A stretch of 64,000 nt of DNA from Ectopseudomonas khazarica (GTDB lineage: Bacteria; Pseudomonadota; Gammaproteobacteria; Pseudomonadales; Pseudomonadaceae). The notes under the pieces were generated by a model. That model was not told the DNA's origin. It worked only from the letters and a program-made list of their open reading frames with translations, and searched no databases. The position numbers and the translations under genes are program-made. Where the stretch lies: positions 186,001 through 250,000 of the forward strand of contig NZ_SBHZ01000003.1 of assembly GCF_004521985.1 (NCBI RefSeq), in the 5' to 3' direction. Below are positions 55,971 through 64,000 of the stretch, piece by piece; positions within the stretch are counted from its first letter, which is position 1; every line of letters begins with the position of its first letter.

Positions 55971-57218
55971 CTAGGGTTCCAGCAGCTCCAGGTTGCCGAT
56001 CTCCTGCGGTTTGAAGCTGAAGCTGGCCTGCCCGCCGCCGCTACCCAGTTGCTGGCTGATGCGGATACTGCCGTCGTCGTCGACGCCGACGAAGCGCCCC
56101 TCCACGGTGCCCCCGCTGGCACGCTTGAGGCGCATGCTGAGGTTGCGGTACTGCTCCGGGTTGCGCTGCAGGCGTGCCAGGCTGAAGCGCTGACGACGAT
56201 CGATACGCCGGCTGAGGCGCTCCTCCGTCGGGGTCGCCTCGGACGGCGGCGCGGCCTGCGCCACGGTGGCCTTGGGCAGCGCCGGGAAATGGTCGCCTTC
56301 GACACTCCAGCCCTGGCTGGCGCTCTTGTGCAGGCGCAGCGCCAGGCGCTCGTCGCGCTGCTCGACCCGGGCCTCGACCTCCAGCTCCAGGCGGTCGCCG
56401 CCAAAGGTGAACGGCGGTAGCTTCAGGTCATGCACATCGCGGCTGGCGAAGCGTCGTTGCAGGTAGTCCTGCAGGACATGGGCAACGGTGTCGCGCGAGT
56501 CGAAACGCCTGTCGACCTGACCGTCGACATAGCGCAGCCGGTCACGATAGAGCTCGACACGGCCACTCAGGCTGGTCTTGAAGCGCGGCGGCAGGACCAG
56601 GTGAAAGTCACCGACCAGACGATTCGGCGCCTGCGGCTGCAGATCCAGGTGCAGGGTGTAGCCTCGGCTCAGGCGCCGCGCCTCGGGCAGGTCCTGCTCC
56701 GGAAGCAGCCAGCTCAGTTCCACCTCCGGCAGATCGCCGCTGTCCTGCGGCAGAACGTCGATGCGCACGGGGCCCTCGACAGGCTGTGGCAAACGGATGC
56801 TCAGTTCGCGCAGGGCAAAGAAGTCGAGCCCTTCACGCAGGCTCAGCACGCCATCGATCAGCTCGCCCTGTTGCGGCCGAAACGCTTGGCCGTTGAGCTC
56901 GCCATCCAGGTCGATGGCCAGTTCGGCCGGTGCCTGGGCTGCGGGCTTCAGCCAGTCGAGGCGAACGATCGCGGCAAGCCGTTCGGCATCCTTGCTGGCA
57001 AGCAAGGTGAAACCGACCACCAGCGGGATCACCCCCAGGCCGATGAGCATCACGGCACTGCGTGCGCGCACCCAATGGCGCACGACATAGATCAGGGTGA
57101 GCGGCGGCAGCAGGCTGCCCCACCCCCACAGCAGGCTCGTGGCGAAGGCCCGCATGACCAGCCAAACCAGACCGGCCAGCATCAACAGCAGACCACCGAT
57201 TATCAGCAACGCATCCAT
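55971..57218 (-). CDS. Membrane-anchored protein of unknown function
   Basis: 415 aa. Two or three hydrophobic helices in the first 75 residues (MDALLIIGGLLLMLAGLVW; MLIGLGVIPLVVGFTLLA) anchor a long soluble part. That part has a beta-rich region (about 100-300) with ELSWLLPEQDLPEAR and LKLPPFTFGGDRLELEVEARV, a linker rich in Pro/Ala/Thr, a basic segment, and an SH3-like end (GTVEGRFVGVDDDGSIRISQ). I recognise no named family. Same strand as htpG but separated by the heat-shock promoter. Confidence 0.75.
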   Translation of the reverse strand: MDALLIIGGLLLMLAGLVWLVMRAFATSLLWGWGSLLPPLTLIYVVRHWVRARSAVMLIGLGVIPLVVGFTLLASKDAERLAAIVRLDWLKPAAQAPAELAIDLDGELNGQAFRPQQGELIDGVLSLREGLDFFALRELSIRLPQPVEGPVRIDVLPQDSGDLPEVELSWLLPEQDLPEARRLSRGYTLHLDLQPQAPNRLVGDFHLVLPPRFKTSLSGRVELYRDRLRYVDGQVDRRFDSRDTVAHVLQDYLQRRFASRDVHDLKLPPFTFGGDRLELEVEARVEQRDERLALRLHKSASQGWSVEGDHFPALPKATVAQAAPPSEATPTEERLSRRIDRRQRFSLARLQRNPEQYRNLSMRLKRASGGTVEGRFVGVDDDGSIRISQQLGSGGGQASFSFKPQEIGNLELLEP

Positions 57219-57292
57219 CTACAGATTCCTTGTCATCATTTCGCTGCGCTACCGATCCGTTCCGTCATGCAAGCAATCACCTCGACAAGGGC

Positions 57293-57739
57293 TCAGGGCT
57301 CATCGACCTTGAAATGGGCACGGGCTGTGGCAATCGGCTCGGTCTGGCTGGTCTGCCAGGCATTGATCGCCACGTTGGCGACCCGTCGCCCCTGGCGCCA
57401 GACCTGGCACTGCGCATAGGTGTCACGATAATGGCCGGCGCGCAGGTAATCTATCGAGAAGTCGATGATTTTCGGCAAATGTGGAATTCCCATGAACATC
57501 AGCAGATGCAGCATGGCGGCATGTTCCATGAACCCGGCGATCACGCCGCCATGCAGCGCCGGCAGTACCGGGTTGCCGATGCAGTCACGATTGGCCGGCA
57601 GGCGAAAGACCATGTCATCGCCCAGGCGCAGGCACTCGATCCCCAGCAGCTTGGCGTAGGGGATCAGGCTGATCAGCGGGTCGTAGTCGTTCTGCTGGTG
57701 CGCGCGTGCGACCAGCTGCTCCAGGTTGAGCTCGCTCAT
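57293..57739 (-). CDS. Hotdog-fold thioesterase (PaaI-like)
   Basis: 148 aa. Hotdog core with PALHGGVIAGFMEHAAMLHLL (in part near 58) in place of the usual HGG(A/S) helix, then DFSIDYLRAGHYRDTYAQC and RRVANVAINAW. It probably hydrolyses or binds an acyl-CoA. Coupled to the upstream paralogue by a four-base overlap, so the two may form a mixed assembly. Confidence 0.82.
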   Translation of the reverse strand: MSELNLEQLVARAHQQNDYDPLISLIPYAKLLGIECLRLGDDMVFRLPANRDCIGNPVLPALHGGVIAGFMEHAAMLHLLMFMGIPHLPKIIDFSIDYLRAGHYRDTYAQCQVWRQGRRVANVAINAWQTSQTEPIATARAHFKVDEP

Positions 57740-58215
57740 GCCGCACCACCCTGCTGAATGTCATGTTTCAGCTCTCCGCCGCCTTGCGCGGCCTTGCCCA
57801 TGCGCATGAAGGCGCCGACCACGTGGGCGATGGGCTGCTCGGGGTCATCCTGATAGGCGTAGCCACGGGTGAAGATGACGTTGGGCGTCACGCGATAGCA
57901 CTCGGCGAAACCGAACACATCCTTGCCCGGCTCGGCGGGATGCATGTAGTCGATGCGCAGGTCCAGCGTCGGGCAGATCTCGAACTCGGGTAGCACGCAC
58001 ACGGTGGAGATGCCGCAGGTGGTGTCCATCAGCGTGGTGATCGCCCCGCCATGGATGACGCCGGTATCCGGATTGCCAACGATGTGCGGCGCGTACGGCA
58101 GGCGCAGGGTCAGGCCCTTGCTGTCAGCGCGCTCGACCGCCATGCCGAGCACCTGACAATGACGCAATGCAGCAAGAAACCGCTGCGCGCGATCCTCAAT
58201 CGACTGTTCACTCAT
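57736..58215 (-). CDS. Hotdog-fold thioesterase (PaaI-like)
   Basis: 159 aa. The signature GVIHGGAITTLMDTTCGIS (near 52) matches PaaI/COG2050 acyl-CoA thioesterases, followed by LDLRIDYMHPAEPGKDVFGFAECYRV. Cytosolic. GAGAG precedes the ATG. Its stop overlaps the next start (ATGA); the neighbouring gene encodes a diverged relative. Confidence 0.85.
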   Translation of the reverse strand: MSEQSIEDRAQRFLAALRHCQVLGMAVERADSKGLTLRLPYAPHIVGNPDTGVIHGGAITTLMDTTCGISTVCVLPEFEICPTLDLRIDYMHPAEPGKDVFGFAECYRVTPNVIFTRGYAYQDDPEQPIAHVVGAFMRMGKAAQGGGELKHDIQQGGAA

Positions 58216-58434
58216 CTCTCTACTCCCGACCGCACCAGCAGCAATGCCTGGGGCACTCCTGACGTCCGCATGCGTTGGACAATGAATCGCAGCTGCCAGG
58301 CGCGTTTCCGGGCGGCGCCGGCGCGGCGCAACGGCCCGACACGCGCGCTGGCAGGCTGCAAAAAGGGCTGCGCATCATAGCGCCTCGAGGCGCTGCCTCA
58401 CACCGGCGTCGTGCCAGCGAAACGAAAACGCAGG
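58216..58434. other. Intergenic region with no recognisable gene
   Basis: The first 219 bases of the 309-base gap between the divergent thioesterase and lipoprotein genes. I see no coding region, RNA gene or clear motif here; the promoter of the lipoprotein gene follows. Confidence 0.5.
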
Positions 58435-58462
58435 GAACTTGCGCAGTCGATCAAGGTTCAGA
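58435..58462 (+). promoter_or_regulatory. AlgU (sigma-22/sigma-E type) promoter
   Basis: GAACTT (58435-58440), 17 bases, TCAGA (58458-58462), fitting GAACTT-N16/17-TCnnA. It gives a leader of about 56 bases to the lipoprotein start. As I recall, PAO1 PA1592 at the same place belongs to the AlgU regulon. Confidence 0.7.
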
Positions 58463-58524
58463 GTGGGTGTGCGCTCTTGGGGTCAACCCAGCCACCTATA
58501 ACTCTCACACATGGAGTGATGACT

Positions 58525-58815
58525 GTGAACAAACCTCTGACTTATGCCCTTCTGCTTGCCACCGCCCTGGGTCTCGCCGCCTGCGAGAAAACCCCGGAAG
58601 ACAAGATGGAGTCAGCCAAGGAGTCAGTCTCCGAAGCCATGGAGAATCTGGGCAATGCGGCCGAGGAAACCGGCGAAGCCATCGAGCAGAAAACCAACGA
58701 GGCCCTGGGCAACGAGCCCACCACCGGCGAGAAGATCGAGAATGCGGCCGACGACGCGGCCAACGCCCTCGAAGATGCCGGCAACAAGGCCAAGGACGCC
58801 GTGGACGGCGAATAA
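58525..58815 (+). CDS. Small stress-type lipoprotein
   Basis: 96 aa. Lipobox LAAC (Cys near 19). The mature part is an acidic Ala/Glu/Lys helix (MESAKESVSEAMENLGNAAEE, NAADDAANALEDAGNKAKDA in pieces), probably a coiled coil like YtxH- or LEA-type stress proteins. I use the GTG at 58525, eight bases after GGAG; the ATG two codons earlier sits too close to that site. Driven by an AlgU-type promoter and ended by a strong terminator. Confidence 0.75.
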   Translation: MNKPLTYALLLATALGLAACEKTPEDKMESAKESVSEAMENLGNAAEETGEAIEQKTNEALGNEPTTGEKIENAADDAANALEDAGNKAKDAVDGE

Positions 58816-58831
58816 GCCTCAGGCACCTGCG

Positions 58832-58858
58832 AAAAGGCCCGCATTGCGGGCCTTTTTT
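58832..58858 (+). terminator. Rho-independent terminator of the lipoprotein gene
   Basis: AAAAGGCCCGC, a short ATT loop, GCGGGCCTTTTTT: a strong stem and T-run. It overlaps the stop of the convergent MAPEG gene and can serve both directions. Confidence 0.9.
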
Positions 58859-59253
58859 CATTTCAATGCCGGGCTGATCATCAGCAGCAGGCTGCACGCC
58901 AGGCCCACGACCCAGACCAGGCTGCGCTGCCAGTGCAGGTCCCACCAGTAGAGCAGCAGGTACAGCACGCGACTGACGACGAAGGTCACCGCCAGCACGT
59001 CGACGAGCACGCCGTAGGTCTGGGTGACATGCGCCATCAACACGCCGACGGCGAACAGCGGGAAGGCCTCGATGCTGTTCAGGTGCCCGGCCAGCGCGCG
59101 TGCGCCAAAGCCGGTGAGACGCGCCTGCTGCGCGCGCGGATGGTGGTTGTCGTAGCGACCACCACCCTCCTTGGCCATCGCCTTGGCGACCGGCGCCTTG
59201 GCGATGAAGATCAACAGGGCACTGATGAACACACACCAGAACGGCAGACTCAT
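58858..59253 (-). CDS. MAPEG family membrane protein
   Basis: 131 aa with about four transmembrane helices and the MAPEG pattern: RYDNHHPRAQQARLTGFGARALAGHLNSIEAFPLFA. The eukaryotic MAPEG proteins handle eicosanoids and glutathione; bacterial members are largely uncharacterised. It overlaps the DUF599 gene by four bases (ATGA). Confidence 0.83.
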   Translation of the reverse strand: MSLPFWCVFISALLIFIAKAPVAKAMAKEGGGRYDNHHPRAQQARLTGFGARALAGHLNSIEAFPLFAVGVLMAHVTQTYGVLVDVLAVTFVVSRVLYLLLYWWDLHWQRSLVWVVGLACSLLLMISPALK

Positions 59254-59984
59254 TCACTCTTCTCCTTGGCCACGTCCGTAGCCGGTGTTGGGGTATAGAC
59301 CATCACTTCCAGTACATCCGAATGGAACTCGCGGCGGTAGAGGATCAGCACCACGCCGGTGGTTACCAGCATGAAGAACCAGGGGTTGATGAACCAGGCC
59401 AGCGTCGACATCCCGAAATAATAGGCACGCAGGCCGAAGTTGAACTGGTTCGCGGCCATCGAGATGACCCGCGCGGTGCGCTCGGCGAACGCCTTGCGCT
59501 CCTGCTCGGTGACATGGCGCTCCCCCACCATCGGCGCGGAACCGACCAGCACCGCCGCGAAGTTGTACTGACGCATGCACCAGCTGAAGGTGAAGAAGGC
59601 ATAGACGAAAATCACCCCCAGGCACAGCAGCTTGATCTCGGACAGGCCACGGCTGGCCGGTTGCACGAAGGGAATGTCGGCCAGCAGCGAAAGGGCCCGG
59701 TCGGACGCACCGAGCACGGTGAGGATACCGGCCAGGATGATCAGCGTGCTGGAGGCGAAGAACGACGCATTGCGCTCCAGATTGCCGATCACGTTGGCAT
59801 CGGCAATGCGGTTCTCGCGCAGCAGCATGCGGCGCATCCAGTCCTCGCGGTACAGGTGCAGCACGCTGGCGAGACAGGGCGTGGTCCGGCCCTTCCAGGA
59901 CGCGTAGCGGGTGTAGCCGCCCCAGCACAGGACGAACCAGAGCACGGCGAGAAAGTGAGGCAGGTACGGGTAGCTGTCGAGCAT
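59250..59984 (-). CDS. DUF599 membrane protein
   Basis: 244 aa with about four transmembrane helices (9-25, 75-97, 115-140, 200-225). DUF599 markers include REDWMRRMLLRENRIADANVIGNLERNASFFASSTL (positions about 45-80) and ANQFNFGLRAYYFGMS. Function unknown. AAGGAG precedes the ATG. Present beside braB in PAO1 too (PA1591). Confidence 0.83.
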   Translation of the reverse strand: MLDSYPYLPHFLAVLWFVLCWGGYTRYASWKGRTTPCLASVLHLYREDWMRRMLLRENRIADANVIGNLERNASFFASSTLIILAGILTVLGASDRALSLLADIPFVQPASRGLSEIKLLCLGVIFVYAFFTFSWCMRQYNFAAVLVGSAPMVGERHVTEQERKAFAERTARVISMAANQFNFGLRAYYFGMSTLAWFINPWFFMLVTTGVVLILYRREFHSDVLEVMVYTPTPATDVAKEKSE

Positions 59985-60043
59985 GCCAACTCCTTGTATG
60001 ACTGCCGCGGATTATAGCCAGAGCGCCAGGCGACTTGTTCGAC

Positions 60044-60072
60044 AAAAAGAAGGCCGCCTCGTGGGCGGCCTT
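60044..60072 (-). terminator. Rho-independent terminator of braB
   Basis: On the minus strand AAGGCCGCC and GGCGGCCTT pair around a CACGA loop, then CTTTTT. Lies 20 bases after the braB stop. Confidence 0.85.
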
Positions 60073-60091
60073 GCTTTGACGGCGACGCGCC

Positions 60092-61405
60092 TCAGGCAGT
60101 GGCGCCCTGGCGCAGACCGAGAATGCGGTCGAGCATCACGACCAGCGCCAGCGTGATCGCCACTGGCAGCAGCCAGCCCAGGCTCTGCCCTGCCAGCGGC
60201 AACTGGCCGAACCACGCCGGCACCTTGTCTGCCCATGGTGTCGCTGCGACGCCATCGGCCACGCCGAAGATCAGAGTCACCGCCATCACCGGCACGAAAA
60301 CCAGGGACTGCGAGAGCCACAGGCGGTTGGCCAGGCTCAGGGCGACCAGCACGATCGCCAGCGGATAGAGGCCGACCAGCACCGGGATGGAGAAGCTGAT
60401 CAGCTGGGTCAGGCCCTGGTTGGCCACGATCAGGCTGAACAGGCCGAAAACGATCACCACGCTGCGATACGACACCGGCAGCAGATTGCTGAAGAATTCG
60501 CCGCAAGCGGTCAGCAGGCCGACGGCGGTGGTCAGGCAGGCCAGGGTGATGACCACGGCCAGCAGCAGGCTGCCGGTAGTACCGAAGGTGTGCTGGACGT
60601 AAGTGGTCAGGACCTGCACGCCATTTTCCGCATCACCGGCGATGCCCTGGCTGGTGGCGCCGAGGTAGAACAGCGCCAGGTACACCAGCGACAGGCCGAT
60701 GGCGGCGATCACCCCGGCGACGATCGAGTAGCGGGTCACCAGGGCGCCGTCGCTGACACCACGGTCACGGATGGCACTGGCGATGACGATACCGAATACC
60801 AGGGCACCGAGGGTGTCCATGGTCAGGTAGCCCTGGAGGAAACCCTGCACCAGGGGCGCCTCGCGATAGCTGTCGGCGACCACGCCGATCTCGCCTGCCG
60901 GTGCGAACAGCGCGGCACCGCCCAGTACCAGCAGCGCAGCCAGCAATACCGGGGTGATGAACTTGCCGATACGGTCGACCAGTTGCCCGGGGTTGAGCGA
61001 GAGGAACAGGACGGCAGCGAAATAGACCAGGGTGTAGATCAGCAGCGGCGTGCCTTCGTTGCCGGCGAACGGGGCGATGCCCATCTCGAACGACACCACC
61101 GCCGTGCGTGGCGTGGCGAACAACGGCCCGATGGCCAGGTACACCGCCACGGCCAGGATCGCACCGGCGACCTTGCCCAGCGGCGCGGTGAGCAGGTCCA
61201 TGCCGCCGCCGACACGGGCCAGCGCCACGACGGTCAGCAGGGGCAGCCCGACACCGGTGAGGAGAAAGCCGACTGCGGCAGGCAGCAGGTTGGCCCCGGC
61301 AGCCAGGCCGGCGCTGGGCGGAAAGATGATGTTGCCGGCGCCAAGGAACAGCGCAAATGTCATGAAGCCAAGGGCCAGGAGATCCGAGCCTTTCAAACGA
61401 GTCAT
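60092..61405 (-). CDS. braB: Branched-chain amino acid carrier BraB
   Basis: 437 aa, the same length as P. aeruginosa BraB, a sodium-coupled importer of leucine, isoleucine and valine. About 12 transmembrane helices; the start LKGSDLLALGFMTFALFLGAGN and IIFPPSAGL are highly characteristic of the BrnQ/LIVCS family. I use the ATG at 61405 to match the family start, though its ribosome site is weak. Monocistronic, ended by a terminator. Confidence 0.93.
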   Translation of the reverse strand: MTRLKGSDLLALGFMTFALFLGAGNIIFPPSAGLAAGANLLPAAVGFLLTGVGLPLLTVVALARVGGGMDLLTAPLGKVAGAILAVAVYLAIGPLFATPRTAVVSFEMGIAPFAGNEGTPLLIYTLVYFAAVLFLSLNPGQLVDRIGKFITPVLLAALLVLGGAALFAPAGEIGVVADSYREAPLVQGFLQGYLTMDTLGALVFGIVIASAIRDRGVSDGALVTRYSIVAGVIAAIGLSLVYLALFYLGATSQGIAGDAENGVQVLTTYVQHTFGTTGSLLLAVVITLACLTTAVGLLTACGEFFSNLLPVSYRSVVIVFGLFSLIVANQGLTQLISFSIPVLVGLYPLAIVLVALSLANRLWLSQSLVFVPVMAVTLIFGVADGVAATPWADKVPAWFGQLPLAGQSLGWLLPVAITLALVVMLDRILGLRQGATA

Positions 61406-61688
61406 AGAGGGGAATACCACGGGCAGGAAATCGAAGAGTTGCGGGGGTTTCCTCAGGGATCAGGGAAACGTCGCCCGAGCGTTTTGGCTCGAACCACTGC
61501 TGGTATCGCCAGGCGCTTGTGGCGCCACGGACACGATAAGCCGCGCATACTAGCGAAAACCGCGCAGCAGCAGCACAGTTGCCGGACGAGCTGTCGAACT
61601 GGCGTAACTGCCTGTCGCCTCAGCAACAGTTACCGTGCATTTCCATGCGGCTGCTCACGCCGCGCCGCACCAGAGCGGGCAGAAAAAC
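61406..61688. other. Intergenic region between braB and sucD
   Basis: Part of a 328-base gap. It should hold the braB promoter but I see no clear -35/-10, no RNA gene and no open reading frame with a ribosome site. The sucCD terminator follows at 61689-61716. Confidence 0.5.
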
Positions 61689-61716
61689 AAAAAGGCCACC
61701 CGAAGGTGGCCTTTTT
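61689..61716 (-). terminator. Rho-independent terminator of sucCD
   Basis: On the minus strand AAAAAGGCCACC and GGTGGCCTTTTTG flank a TTCG tetraloop: a long, strong classical terminator just beyond sucD. Confidence 0.92.
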
Positions 61717-61733
61717 GCGAGCATCAGGAACGC

Positions 61734-62620
61734 TTAGGCGTTCTTGACTTCCCAACCGGTCAGCTCGGCCAGGGCCTTGCCGATGTCAGCCAGGGAACGC
61801 ACGGTTTTCACACCCGCGTCCTGCAGTGCAGCGAACTTCTCGTCTGCAGTGCCCTTGCCGCCGGAGATGATGGCGCCAGCGTGGCCCATGCGCTTGCCGG
61901 GAGGAGCGGTCACACCAGCGATGTAGGAAACTACAGGCTTGGTGACGTTGGCCTTGATGTAGGCAGCCGCTTCTTCTTCAGCCGAACCGCCGATCTCACC
62001 GATCATGACGATCGCTTCGGTCTTCGGATCTTCCTGGAACAGCTTCAGGATGTCGATGAAGTTGGAGCCCGGGATGGGGTCACCGCCGATGCCCACGCAG
62101 GTGGACTGGCCGAAACCGGCGTCGGTGGTCTGCTTGACGGCTTCATAGGTCAGGGTGCCGGAACGCGACACGATGCCTACCTTGCCTGGCAGGTGGATGT
62201 GACCCGGCATGATGCCGATCTTGCACTCGCCGGGAGTGATCACGCCCGGGCAGTTCGGGCCGATCAGGGTAATGCCCAGCTCGTCGCAGATGACTTTGGC
62301 ATCCAGCATGTCCAGGGTAGGAATGCCTTCGGTGATGCAGACGATCAGCTTGATGCCGCCGAATGCAGCTTCCAGGATCGAGTCCTTGCAGAACGGAGCC
62401 GGAACGTAGATGACCGAAGCGTCGGCGCCGGTGGCTTCGACGGCTTCTTTCACAGTGTTGAACACTGGCAGGCCCAGGTGGGTAGTACCACCTTTGCCCG
62501 GAGTCACGCCGCCAACCATCTTGGTGCCGTAGGCGATGGCTTGTTCGGAGTGGAAAGTACCCTGCGAGCCGGTGAAGCCCTGGCAGATGACTTTGGTGTC
62601 TTTATTGATCAGGACGCTCA

Positions 62621-62621
<1 letters not shown>
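61734..62621 (-). CDS. sucD: Succinyl-CoA ligase subunit alpha
   Basis: 295 aa. Couples succinyl-CoA to succinate with nucleotide triphosphate formation in the TCA cycle. CoA-binding N-terminal domain ([18 protein letters not shown]), GVGGDP-type loop ([12 protein letters not shown]), and the phosphohistidine in [13 protein letters not shown] (His near 246). The start shares one base with the sucC stop (TAATG). Normal length. Confidence 0.98.
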
Positions 62622-63787
<1,166 letters not shown>

Positions 63788-64000
63788 GCTTGTCTACCGT
63801 CTTCGTTTAGGTATTGCGCATTCGGCGCTGTACTTTTGATACCGCGCCACCTGTGACTGCCGAGGCAGTCCGCCGGGCATTCCGCTGCGAGTCGAGCTCG
63901 ACGCGGGCCACCCGCCGTGGTTCTGCTTGCAAAAACCACCGCGACGATGAGGCGATTACGCGACGCCCCACCTACCACGGCGGCTTACAACAACTCGGGC
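63788..64000. other. Intergenic region upstream of sucC
   Basis: 213 bases to the window edge. I see no gene here. In Pseudomonas this spot usually lies between lpdG and sucC. No clear hairpin or promoter motif stands out. Confidence 0.5.

Noticed and set aside
54149..56014. Open frame on the plus strand opposite htpG.
   Set aside because: Shadow of a highly conserved chaperone gene.

Overview
The window is a gene-dense, GC-rich stretch of a Pseudomonas chromosome. It carries TgpA, the ColRS system, PA1611-type and MHYT-type hybrid kinases, a selD-mnmH pair, fabA-fabB, htpG, braB and sucCD, all with Pseudomonas-type neighbours. Several blocks match the order I remember from P. aeruginosa PAO1 (PA2867-PA2875, PA1608-PA1622, PA4378-PA4381, PA1588-PA1597) but are joined differently, so this is another species, perhaps of the P. 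mendocina/oleovorans type; the species is an inference. I see no insertion sequences, prophage, CRISPR arrays, rRNA or tRNA genes.

Layout. 1-5.2 kb: end of a secreted-protein gene, tatD, a chemoreceptor, and a coupled pair of a periplasmic molybdopterin-fold protein and a diguanylate cyclase. 5.2-10.8 kb: a thioesterase, a CHAD protein and the moxR-DUF58-tgpA operon. 10.9-16.1 kb: a large chemoreceptor, a flavin reductase, a lipoprotein and selD-mnmH. 16.2-27 kb: patatin, AI-2E-family permease, DUF4892 protein, two hydrolases, LysE exporter with AraC regulator, hotdog thioesterase, acyl-CoA ligase, and the gpsA-DUF4389-sixA group. 27-33 kb: hybrid kinase, fabA-fabB and another chemoreceptor. 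33-40.6 kb: an envelope block in which colRS-methyltransferase-InaA kinase-dgkA diverges from an LTA-synthase-like/PAP2/TpbA-like/lipoprotein operon. 40.6-50 kb: DUF3859, amidohydrolase, a soluble chemoreceptor, OsmC-pirin, an ECF sigma/anti-sigma/DUF4394 unit and a dienelactone hydrolase. 49-54 kb: an MHYT hybrid kinase coupled to an HD-GYP regulator. 54-64 kb: htpG, two hotdog thioesterases, an AlgU-type lipoprotein gene, MAPEG and DUF599 proteins, braB and sucCD.

Themes. Signal transduction dominates (four chemoreceptors, three histidine kinases, one diguanylate cyclase, one HD-GYP phosphodiesterase), together with envelope and lipid metabolism. Most genes sit in compact operons with ATGA, TGATG or TAATG junctions.

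The most interesting non-coding signals are: (1) two ColR-like tandem boxes with the same 22-bp period, one before the LTA-synthase-like operon and one before the methyltransferase/kinase/dgkA genes; (2) an identical ATCCAG-N13-GGGTAT element before an ECF sigma gene and before the nearby DUF4394 gene; (3) a near-consensus sigma-32 promoter for htpG overlapping a perfect 14-bp inverted repeat; (4) a consensus sigma-54 promoter for a soluble chemoreceptor with inverted domain order; (5) an AlgU-type promoter for a small lipoprotein; and (6) palindromic operators before the acyl-CoA ligase and fabA.
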